A stretch of DNA of 38,729 nucleotides. Origin: Bacillota bacterium (GTDB lineage Bacteria; Sysuimicrobiota; Sysuimicrobiia; Sysuimicrobiales; Segetimicrobiaceae). This document shows, piece by piece, positions 8,523-15,275 of this stretch. The position numbers and the translations under genes are program-made. The notes beneath the pieces are model-generated. The model did not search any database, was not told where the DNA came from, and worked only from the letters and a program-made list of their open reading frames with translations. The DNA lies in assembly GCA_021324975.1 (NCBI GenBank), contig JAJPIA010000111.1, positions 1 to 38,729 on the forward strand. The letters are read 5' to 3'. Position 1 is the first letter of the stretch. Every line of letters starts with the position of its first letter.

Positions 8523-9560
8523 TCACGACGCCCGGCCCGTCGGCGGCATTACCGTCGCCTCCTGGGCTCCACCGGTAACGCTCCAAACGCCGCCTGCTGC
8601 CGAGTATCCCGTGGCCACGTTGGGCTCGAGGGGGCCGGCGGCCGACCCCTCGATCCACGCGGCGGCGTGACGCTGAAGCCACAGCGGGCCGCCGAAGAGG
8701 CCCTGGCCGAACGCGACCCCTTCAATGAACTGGCCGACCAAGTGCTCGGCGCGAAGCATCGCGTAGACGCCGATGCCCGTCCCGATCAGCATGAGGAACA
8801 GATAGCCGGCAAGATCGAAGACGAGCAGCCCGACGGCCTGCGCCGGGTTCGCACCGGGTTGCGGGAACCCTTCCCGAACGCCGGACGCGACTTGCTGCAC
8901 CGGCACGATCACCGCGAGGTACAGTACCGCGGCGTGCAGGATGCGGACACAAAACACGACGAGCGCCGTGCGCACGACCACCACGGCCCAGCGGGCCGCC
9001 CACCGCTGCGTCGCCGGCGCCGCGAGGAGGGCCATCGCAAGCGGCGCCAAGAAGATGGCGAGCAGCAATGTCAGCTGCGCGAAGAACAGGATCGCGAGGT
9101 AGACCATGATGCCGGCCGCCAGCAAGAGGATCCCGAGCAGCAACCCAACCAGCATCGCGCCGAGCGCCCAGGGATAGGTGAACCAGGGACCGGCGGCGTC
9201 GAAGAACGCGCCCATCTGCGGCACGAGCCAGCTGCGCGTGAACTGATCCCAACTCTGCCCGATCAGGCTGTTGAGCACGGCGGTCCCGGCGTCGCGGAAC
9301 GTATCGAAACCGAGCACGATCGCGTGCGTCACCGGCCCCACCGCCGTGAGGAGCCCGCCCGCAACGATCAACCGCCCGAAGGCTTCGATCAGGTCGAATT
9401 GACGGCCGGGCCGGCTGGCCGCGGCGACGTGCCCGAGCCATAGCACGGTGAGCACGGCCCACGCGAGCCGTGACATCGACGCCGTCGCGCCGGTCGAGAC
9501 CAACCACGCCTCGAGGGTGGTGAAGACGTCCGCGATCGCCTGCTCGATACCGGCTGTCAC
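8523..9560 (-). CDS. VirB6/TrbL-like polytopic membrane protein
   Basis: A 345-residue protein with about six hydrophobic segments (roughly residues 30-48, 63-82, 130-162, 164-186, 198-222 and 250-275) and a hydrophilic Gly/Ala-rich tail. This layout, and the position downstream of the VirB4-like gene, fit the VirB6/TrbL channel component of type IV secretion systems; sequence similarity to well-studied members is low. The start is GTG 9560, with no strong ribosome-binding site visible 14 bases after the previous stop. Charged and aromatic loops such as GFDTFRDAG and QSWDQFTRSW lie between the first and second membrane groups, where VirB6 proteins have their periplasmic loop. Confidence 0.72.
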   Translation of the reverse strand: MTAGIEQAIADVFTTLEAWLVSTGATASMSRLAWAVLTVLWLGHVAAASRPGRQFDLIEAFGRLIVAGGLLTAVGPVTHAIVLGFDTFRDAGTAVLNSLIGQSWDQFTRSWLVPQMGAFFDAAGPWFTYPWALGAMLVGLLLGILLLAAGIMVYLAILFFAQLTLLLAIFLAPLAMALLAAPATQRWAARWAVVVVRTALVVFCVRILHAAVLYLAVIVPVQQVASGVREGFPQPGANPAQAVGLLVFDLAGYLFLMLIGTGIGVYAMLRAEHLVGQFIEGVAFGQGLFGGPLWLQRHAAAWIEGSAAGPLEPNVATGYSAAGGVWSVTGGAQEATVMPPTGRAS

Positions 9561-9574
9561 GAACGCACACGGGC

Positions 9575-10630
9575 TCAGTACAGCGCGGCAAGCGGTAGTT
9601 CGACGTCGGGCTGTTCGTCGGCGCCCGCCAGCATCTCGGTCAAGGCCTGGCCGCCGGCGCGGGCCGCGTCCATGAGCCCGAGCCGCGCGTCGAGCCGCTG
9701 GCGGTCCTGTTCGGCGTCGCGCGCCGTCTGAACAGCGGCCGTCTCGCCCAGCGCCGCCAGTTGCGTGCTCACCGATGCCATCTGTTGGGCGAGGACGGCG
9801 AGACGATCCGCCAACGCGGTGCTGAAATCCGCCTGCGCCTGCATCCCTGCGCCCATGCCGGCGACCAGCATCTCGATCCCGGCGCGCGCGCTCGGGAGTT
9901 GCGGCGCGCCTTGGAGCAGGGCGGCCGCGGCCTGCCGCGCCGCGAGCGCGGCCGCGGGAACGGTGGGATCAGCTGTCACCGCGGCCGCGGCTTGCGAGGC
10001 AACGGCCGACGCCGCATCCTGGCGAACGTCCGCGGCGTCGACCGCGGCGGATGTGACGGCCACGTCGATTGCGTCGTGCGCCAGCTGCGGGCTCGCCGTG
10101 ACGTACTGCTGATGAACGGCCGCCGGCGTGCCGGGCGGCACTGTCCCTTGCCACTGCGCGATGGTGGCGGCGAGCGCCTGGCGCAGCGCGTCCGGTAGTC
10201 CGGCGATGGTCCCCATCAAACTGGAGAGGTCGACGCCGTTCGGCAGATATCCCGGCGCCGCCCAGATGATCTCCCCGATCGCCTGGCGAACCGCGTCGTC
10301 CGCGCTGCGAATCCAGGCGTCCAATTCCTGCAGCATCTGTTGAAGGCCCGTGATGTCGGCGGCGAGATCGCCGGCAACCACCGGCAGGCGCGGTAGCGCC
10401 GCGGCCTCAACGGCATCCCGCCGAGGCGCAGGCGCGCCGGACGCGGCGCTCGCGGGCTCACCCGTCAGCACCATGACCGCGGTTGCCACCGCCGCGACGA
10501 GTCCTGCCACAGCCATCGCGCCCGCCGTGGGCGCCGTGGAGACGGCGCGGATCGCGCGCGCCGTGGACGCGGTGGGGACGGCGCAGATCGCGCGCCGGCC
10601 GGCGATAAGGATAGCTGGAGACACTTTCAT
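9575..10630 (-). CDS. VirB5/TrbJ-like exported helical protein
   Basis: A 351-residue protein with a long basic, Ala/Thr-rich N-terminus leading into one hydrophobic segment (about residues 36-56, then EPASAAS), consistent with export or anchoring. The rest is Ala-rich amphipathic helix with a C-terminal coiled-coil-like region (LADRLAVLAQQMASVSTQL through EQDRQRLDARLG). Position between VirB4 and VirB6 and the helical composition resemble VirB5/TrbJ, the pilus-tip or adhesion subunits, but the match is by architecture only. ATG 10630 is preferred because GGGAGG lies nine bases upstream; ATG 10639 would have the same GGGAGG touching it. The N-terminal CAVPTAST / RAVSTAPT segments look internally duplicated. 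Confidence 0.6.
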   Translation of the reverse strand: MKVSPAILIAGRRAICAVPTASTARAIRAVSTAPTAGAMAVAGLVAAVATAVMVLTGEPASAASGAPAPRRDAVEAAALPRLPVVAGDLAADITGLQQMLQELDAWIRSADDAVRQAIGEIIWAAPGYLPNGVDLSSLMGTIAGLPDALRQALAATIAQWQGTVPPGTPAAVHQQYVTASPQLAHDAIDVAVTSAAVDAADVRQDAASAVASQAAAAVTADPTVPAAALAARQAAAALLQGAPQLPSARAGIEMLVAGMGAGMQAQADFSTALADRLAVLAQQMASVSTQLAALGETAAVQTARDAEQDRQRLDARLGLMDAARAGGQALTEMLAGADEQPDVELPLAALY

Positions 10631-10699
10631 CGGCGTCATCCTCCCGTTCTCGGCTCGACGCTTTGGGCGCGACCTCGTGCCGGGGCACGGACGCGGCCA

Positions 10700-13168
10700 T
10701 CATCCGCGGCGCCGGCGCGCGGCCAGTTGTTGGACCGCCGGCCAGATGCCGATATGGGCGGCGAGGCGTTCTCGTTCCAGGCGCTCCTCCGCGGTGGTGG
10801 TCGCGATGACGTAGTCTTCGGGGATGTCCCTGACGACGGCCACGCCGCCTTCGCGTCCTTCCAGCAGATCCAAAACGATGAGCACCTCGTTGAAGGCGCC
10901 GCGGTGCTGCCCGAGGCTCTTCCACAGCGCGCGATACTGATCGCTCAGGTGCAGGGCGTGCGCGACGCGGTCCACGTTCGCCGTGCGGGCCAGCACTTTC
11001 ATCGGCGCGTTGTCCAAGATGCCCTGCGCGTGCTCGCTTTCGAAGTCTGAGAGCCGCTGGCTGATCGCCATGACGCCCGCGCCGAATTTCCGAAAGCGGC
11101 GGAACATCCCCACCAGCGACTCGGCCGCCACGGGGTTGAGGAGCGCGGTCCAGGTCTCGTCGCTGACCACGTATTTCGGGCGCGCCGCCTCGCTGCGGAT
11201 GCGCCGGTAGACGAGGTGGTTCGCGAGCAGCGCGGCGATCGGCGCGAGCTCCGGGTAGTCCGCGTCGAGCCCCTCGGTGTCGAGACAAACAATCGGCGTG
11301 TGCAGGTCGACCGTGGACGGCCGGTCGAGAAGATGCGCGTACAGGCCGCGGCCGCTCCATCGTTCGAGCCGCCGCGCGATGCCGCGGGCGGCGGCCCAGT
11401 CCTCCGGCCCCGCCTCGTGGCCGCCGACCTGCTCGAACGTGCGAAGCGTATGCACGAGATCACGCAGCATGACCTCCCCGCCCGCGGCGCGCTCGTAGGT
11501 CTGGCGGATCGCCGCTTCGAGCACCGCGAGCTCCTGCCGGTTCAAGCCGGCGCCGGGGTCCACGACCATGAACGCGACGAGGCTGCGGAGCAGCGCGAGC
11601 TGCGCGGGATCCGGCTCCGTCTCGCCGGGGAGCAGCTCGAACGGGTTCACGGCCACACCGGCGCCCGGATCGAGGCGCACATGCTGCCCACCGTACAGCT
11701 CGCAGAACGGGCGGTACGCGCCTCCTTTGTCGACGATTACGATGACCGGGTCGAGGGCGAGCAGGTGGGAGAGCCACGCGATGGCAAAGTGCGTCTTGCC
11801 GCCCCCGGACTCGCCGACGACCACCGCGTTCCATGACGGCAGCCGTGGGTCGAACGGGTCGAGGGCGACGACGCTGTCGCCGCGGGTGAGCAACGGGCAC
11901 ACCGGCCGTGCGGCGCCGCGCCACGGCGCGTACGAGGGGATAAAGTCCGCGGCGTTGCTGCTCAGCATCCGAAGCAGTCGCTCATTCGGGAGCCCGCTGA
12001 ACGGCGCCAGCTGGAAAAACTGTCGCCGCAGCGCCACCGATTCGATGCGCGCGTCCGCGCCGGGAATCTGGCGAAAGGCGTCGAGCGCGTGGCGGGCGGC
12101 TTCCCGCGCCGCCTCGGGCGTGCGCTCCTGCAGCACCACGGCGACGCCGACGCGCATCACGCGCTCCCCGGAGACCTGCATGAGGTCCAGCGCGCTCGCA
12201 ACCTGGCGCTCGACGGCGCGGGCGTTGGAATCGCCGCCGTCTTGGGCCCGCACCGCCTGACGGCTCAGGCGGCTCTTGAGTTCGAGCCGCTTCAATTGAT
12301 CGGAGCGCGGGTCATTCCACGCCTCCATGAGGATCCACCGAGGGCCGCGCAGGGCGAGCAGCGGGGCGAGGATGTTTGGCGACGTCGGGCGGTCCGGAAG
12401 GACGTCGAGCGCGACAACGGCGTGCGCAAACCCATCCATCCAGAGAAAATCCCAGCGCCGATACAGGTCGGACCGCGCCACCACGGTCCGCACCGACGCT
12501 CGCCCGAGACCAGGCCAGGACGCCAAGAGGCGGCGCGGCAACTCCAGCTCCTGGCTGGCCGCCGGCACGGGCGGCGGTCCCCCGAGGCGCTTGCGGCCGG
12601 GGTTGAAATATCGCCAAATGGTCGCCACGAGCCCCTCGTCCGTCATCGGCGACGCCCGGAACCCGGCACGCCCGGCGTGCACCACGAGCGCATCGCGGAG
12701 GAAGCGCAGTTCCTCCAGGTGACGGGCGTACTCCGTGCCGTCCACCGGCGTCCACCAGCGCCTGGTGCGACGCCGAGGATGGTATGAGAGATCGAAGAAA
12801 AGGCGATAGTTGGTCAGCTGCTCGCGTGCGTGCGCTTCGCTCCACGCGGCCACGCGCCGGTGGTGCAGCTCGCGAACCAGCGGCTGCGAAGAGCGGCAGC
12901 CGTCCGCGAACGCCCGCAGCAGTGCGGTGTAGTCGGCATGCACTTCGACGACCACGCGGAGGCACTCGCCTTCGGGGACCGCGGCGCCGAGCATCGTGCG
13001 GAGGTGATCGTTGCTCCTTGCGAGTTGCGCGGCGTCCCACGCCTCAGTGCCGGGAAGCGTGACCTCGAAGCCGAGCCGGTAGCTCCCGTCGCGCAGGACC
13101 ACGGCACCATCACGCACCGTCCAGTATGGGAGCTCTCGCGTCAAGTTCCCCGCAGGGTCGGTACGCAT
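10700..13168 (-). CDS. virB4: VirB4/TraC-like type IV secretion ATPase
   Basis: An 822-residue ATPase that powers assembly and transfer in type IV secretion systems, normally bound to the cytoplasmic face of the membrane. The N-terminal half is the VirB4 CagE-type domain (LPYWTVRDGAVVLRDGSYRLG, WFxxLSYHP-like FDLSYHPR). The C-terminal half has Walker A GESGGGKTH (K458), DKGGAY, the Walker B-like KYVVSDETW (about residue 668), and the AISQRLSDFE segment followed by LDNAPMKVL, typical of this family. ATG 13168 lies 10 bases after the stop of the VirB3-like gene; upstream in-frame starts would overlap that gene and were rejected. It is the most conserved gene of the operon and anchors its identification. 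Confidence 0.92.
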   Translation of the reverse strand: MRTDPAGNLTRELPYWTVRDGAVVLRDGSYRLGFEVTLPGTEAWDAAQLARSNDHLRTMLGAAVPEGECLRVVVEVHADYTALLRAFADGCRSSQPLVRELHHRRVAAWSEAHAREQLTNYRLFFDLSYHPRRRTRRWWTPVDGTEYARHLEELRFLRDALVVHAGRAGFRASPMTDEGLVATIWRYFNPGRKRLGGPPPVPAASQELELPRRLLASWPGLGRASVRTVVARSDLYRRWDFLWMDGFAHAVVALDVLPDRPTSPNILAPLLALRGPRWILMEAWNDPRSDQLKRLELKSRLSRQAVRAQDGGDSNARAVERQVASALDLMQVSGERVMRVGVAVVLQERTPEAAREAARHALDAFRQIPGADARIESVALRRQFFQLAPFSGLPNERLLRMLSSNAADFIPSYAPWRGAARPVCPLLTRGDSVVALDPFDPRLPSWNAVVVGESGGGKTHFAIAWLSHLLALDPVIVIVDKGGAYRPFCELYGGQHVRLDPGAGVAVNPFELLPGETEPDPAQLALLRSLVAFMVVDPGAGLNRQELAVLEAAIRQTYERAAGGEVMLRDLVHTLRTFEQVGGHEAGPEDWAAARGIARRLERWSGRGLYAHLLDRPSTVDLHTPIVCLDTEGLDADYPELAPIAALLANHLVYRRIRSEAARPKYVVSDETWTALLNPVAAESLVGMFRRFRKFGAGVMAISQRLSDFESEHAQGILDNAPMKVLARTANVDRVAHALHLSDQYRALWKSLGQHRGAFNEVLIVLDLLEGREGGVAVVRDIPEDYVIATTTAEERLERERLAAHIGIWPAVQQLAARRRRG

Positions 13169-13178
13169 CCCGGCGGCC

Positions 13179-13499
13179 TTACCGCACGTACGGGTTGGCG
13201 TCGACATCGGACCCGACGGTATAGGCGTGCGGTTCACCCAGGTACTCGAGCAGGTGGCGCAAGTAGTGGCGCGGGGCGCGCTCACGTACGCGGCGCCACA
13301 CGGCAAAGAGCGCGCCGGTCATGAGCAACGAGGCGCCGGCTTCCGCGCGCGGCCAGCCGAACAACCCGCCCACGACGAGGTCGCTGACGCGCGACAGGAT
13401 GACGAAGGCCACGCCCAACCCGAACCAGTCTTCGAGCTCCACGCTGAGCAGCGTCACCGGGGCGTCGAGCTTACGGTAGACGGGATGCTGCGGCAGCAT
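13179..13499 (-). CDS. VirB3-like membrane protein
   Basis: A 106-residue protein starting MLPQHPVYRKLDAPVTLLSV with two hydrophobic segments (about residues 28-45 and 53-67) and a basic C-terminal part (WRRVRERAPRHYLRHLLEYL). The VYRKLxAPVTLLGV-type N-terminus and the location directly before the VirB4 gene are typical of VirB3/TrbD/TraL proteins, which partner VirB4 in the inner membrane and are sometimes fused to it. It lies six bases after the pilin-like gene and ten before virB4, so translation is probably coupled. Assignment rests on both motif and gene order. Confidence 0.78.
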   Translation of the reverse strand: MLPQHPVYRKLDAPVTLLSVELEDWFGLGVAFVILSRVSDLVVGGLFGWPRAEAGASLLMTGALFAVWRRVRERAPRHYLRHLLEYLGEPHAYTVGSDVDANPYVR

Positions 13500-13505
13500 C
13501 GACGC

Positions 13506-13832
13506 TCACCCGTGAATCATGCGGATGATCTGACCACCGAAGAAGAGGACCACCGAACCGATGATGACCCAGAGTGCGTTGCGCACGCCGTTCCGGTGAT
13601 CTGCGACGATCACGGCGCCGGCCACCAGCAAGGCCGCGGTGGCGTAGGCGAGCCCGAACGCACCCGACAGGCTCGAGGCGGCTTCGTTGAACAGGTTCGT
13701 CAACGGCGCGAAAAGATCGCCGCCGGAGGCTGTCTGGGCCCCGGCGGCGGGTGGATATGCCGCGAGCCCGGCCGCCGCGCCCGCGTTCGCTACTACCATC
13801 GCGGCTGCACGCCGCATCGCCCGGCGCGTCAT
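13506..13832 (-). CDS. VirB2/TrbC-like pilin precursor
   Basis: A 108-residue protein with an N-terminal export signal (residues 1-32, cleavage probably at AAGAQ-TASG) and two later membrane segments (about 58-76 and 86-103) separated by a short polar loop ADHRNGVRNA. This is the standard layout of VirB2/TrbC major pilins. Its ATG (13832) is one base from the stop of the VirB10-like gene and its stop is six bases from the VirB3-like gene, as expected for translational coupling. There is no cyclisation motif that I can identify. Confidence 0.72.
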   Translation of the reverse strand: MTRRAMRRAAAMVVANAGAAAGLAAYPPAAGAQTASGGDLFAPLTNLFNEAASSLSGAFGLAYATAALLVAGAVIVADHRNGVRNALWVIIGSVVLFFGGQIIRMIHG

Positions 13833-13833
13833 A

Positions 13834-15132
13834 TCAGGACGCCTCCGTCACGAGGATGACGAGCGGCGCCCCCGCGGGGAGCTCGCTCGTCGCGATCGGC
13901 CCCGAGGGGCCGCCACGCGGCGCCACGGTTCCCGCCAGCGACGATGCAAGATACGCCCACGGCGGCGCGGCCTGGCCCACGGTCGCCTGTCCCCAGCTCC
14001 CGCTGAGCGTCAGGCCCTGCTGTGCAAGCGCCTGCCCGTACGCGGCGGTGGCCTGGGCAGCGGCGATCAACGCCGCCGCGGCGGCCTGCGGCTGCCGTAA
14101 CGTGGTTCGGCCGGCAAGCCCGGGAACCAGATGATCGGGATCCAGGGCGACGCCGTGCGTCGTGCTCCGCCCCTGGGTCAGCGTGAAGCGAATCTCGATG
14201 CGCCCATCCGGACTCAACGTGGCTTCTCCGAGCCACGCCGCGGCCGGATGCTCGGTCTCCGCGATCGCGGGTGACGGCGTCCCGCTCGACGCGACGAGCA
14301 CGCCCGTGGCCAACCGGGCGGTCAGGCGCGCGCCGACGGTCCAGTGTGCGTCCTCTCCGGGGCTCTGCGCACCGTCTGCCGGCGCAGCCGCGTTGCCCCG
14401 CCCGGCCTGCTCCGGCGGGGGTGCGTCGCGCTCATAGACGAGCGGCGACCCCGGCGGGGTCGCCTCGGGAACGGCGGCCGCGCGCAACGCTCCCATCGTC
14501 GAGGACGTGTCCGGCTCCTGATCACGATTGAATACCAGCGGGCTGCGAGGCGGGGCGGGGTCCTGCGCGGACGCGGGGGGCATCACCGTCCATGCCTGGG
14601 GGACCGGCGGCAGCGTGGGCAGGCTGGCTACCGGGCTCGCTACCGATGGAAGCCCGCCGCGGCCCGCGTGCGCGACAAGCGGCGGGCGCCCGGCCTCGGC
14701 GATGAACGAGCGCAGCATCAACGCGTGCGATGCCGGCGGTGCGACTCGGCGGGCGTTCGGCACGGGCGCGTGGTGGCGGACGAGCGAGGACGCGGCCAGT
14801 GAGAGCAGGATGAGGCCGGCCAGTCCCAGCGGAATCGCGGCCGCGACATGGCGTTTGGCGATCAGCCGGTCTCCCGCATCACTCTCGTACTCGCCCCACC
14901 AGAACAACCGCGCGCGCAACACGCGCCACCACCGCGAACGAGCGAGCGCACGCTCGCTGTCGAGCCGGATCTGCGTCCCGGACAGCTCCGCCAGGACGTG
15001 GGAGTAGACGCTCGGAGCTTCGACGGCCAGCCGCGCGAGGACAGACGGCACGGCGCTCGGCGTGAGATCTACGTCGTCGCCGAGCACCTCGCGAATCCGC
15101 TGCGCCGCGCCTGGTGTGAGCGTGATCTCCAT
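13834..15132 (-). CDS. VirB10/TrbI-like protein, divergent
   Basis: A 432-residue bitopic protein: a cytoplasmic N-terminal part of about 95 residues, one membrane segment (about 97-115), a long Pro/Ala-rich linker, and a C-terminal domain beginning near WTVGARLTARLATGVLV and ending LPAGAPLVILVTEAS. VirB10/TrbI proteins have the same order, including a 'hold-open' domain start of the type P-A-G-T-x-I-x-A-x-L-x-T-G and an end of the type VPAGTPFYVFV. The linker carries two copies of a short motif (SPLVFNRD and SPLVYERD). It is the first gene of the operon. Only about 280 bases of linker-plus-domain homology can be argued, so the call is structural, not certain; VirB8, VirB9 and VirB7 partners were not seen. 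Confidence 0.62.
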   Translation of the reverse strand: MEITLTPGAAQRIREVLGDDVDLTPSAVPSVLARLAVEAPSVYSHVLAELSGTQIRLDSERALARSRWWRVLRARLFWWGEYESDAGDRLIAKRHVAAAIPLGLAGLILLSLAASSLVRHHAPVPNARRVAPPASHALMLRSFIAEAGRPPLVAHAGRGGLPSVASPVASLPTLPPVPQAWTVMPPASAQDPAPPRSPLVFNRDQEPDTSSTMGALRAAAVPEATPPGSPLVYERDAPPPEQAGRGNAAAPADGAQSPGEDAHWTVGARLTARLATGVLVASSGTPSPAIAETEHPAAAWLGEATLSPDGRIEIRFTLTQGRSTTHGVALDPDHLVPGLAGRTTLRQPQAAAAALIAAAQATAAYGQALAQQGLTLSGSWGQATVGQAAPPWAYLASSLAGTVAPRGGPSGPIATSELPAGAPLVILVTEAS

Positions 15133-15178
15133 CGGGGTGCGCTGCTCCGTCGCCGCTTCGCCGCGGCCGTCGATCTGC

Positions 15179-15208
15179 GATGTCTAATCTTCTGAACGTC
15201 TAGACATC
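15179..15208. promoter_or_regulatory. Inverted-repeat operator at the secretion-operon start
   Basis: GATGTCTA (15179-15186) is repeated in inverted orientation as TAGACATC (15201-15208), a perfect 8-bp inverted repeat with a 14-bp spacer and half-site centres 22 bp apart, about two helical turns. The repeat begins directly downstream of the predicted -10 box, so a bound dimer would cover the transcription start. The regulator is not identified. Confidence 0.6.
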
Positions 15209-15236
15209 AATATATCCATCGAGGCTTACGCGTCAA
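15209..15236 (-). promoter_or_regulatory. Sigma-70-type promoter of the secretion operon
   Basis: On the minus strand there is TTGACG (-35, positions 15236-15231), a 16-bp spacer, and TATATT (-10, positions 15214-15209); each box matches the consensus at five of six bases. It lies about 77 bases upstream of the VirB10-like start, in the gap to the divergent Lon-like gene. This AT-rich island stands out in the surrounding GC-rich DNA. Confidence 0.65.
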
Positions 15237-15275
15237 GAGGCGAACTGTTGCTCTCCACCGAAGTGCACCTGCACC

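Noticed and set aside
15181-15275. Promoter for the Lon-like gene on the plus strand
   Set aside because: AT-rich hexamers such as TATATC occur, but no -35 at acceptable spacing could be paired with them.
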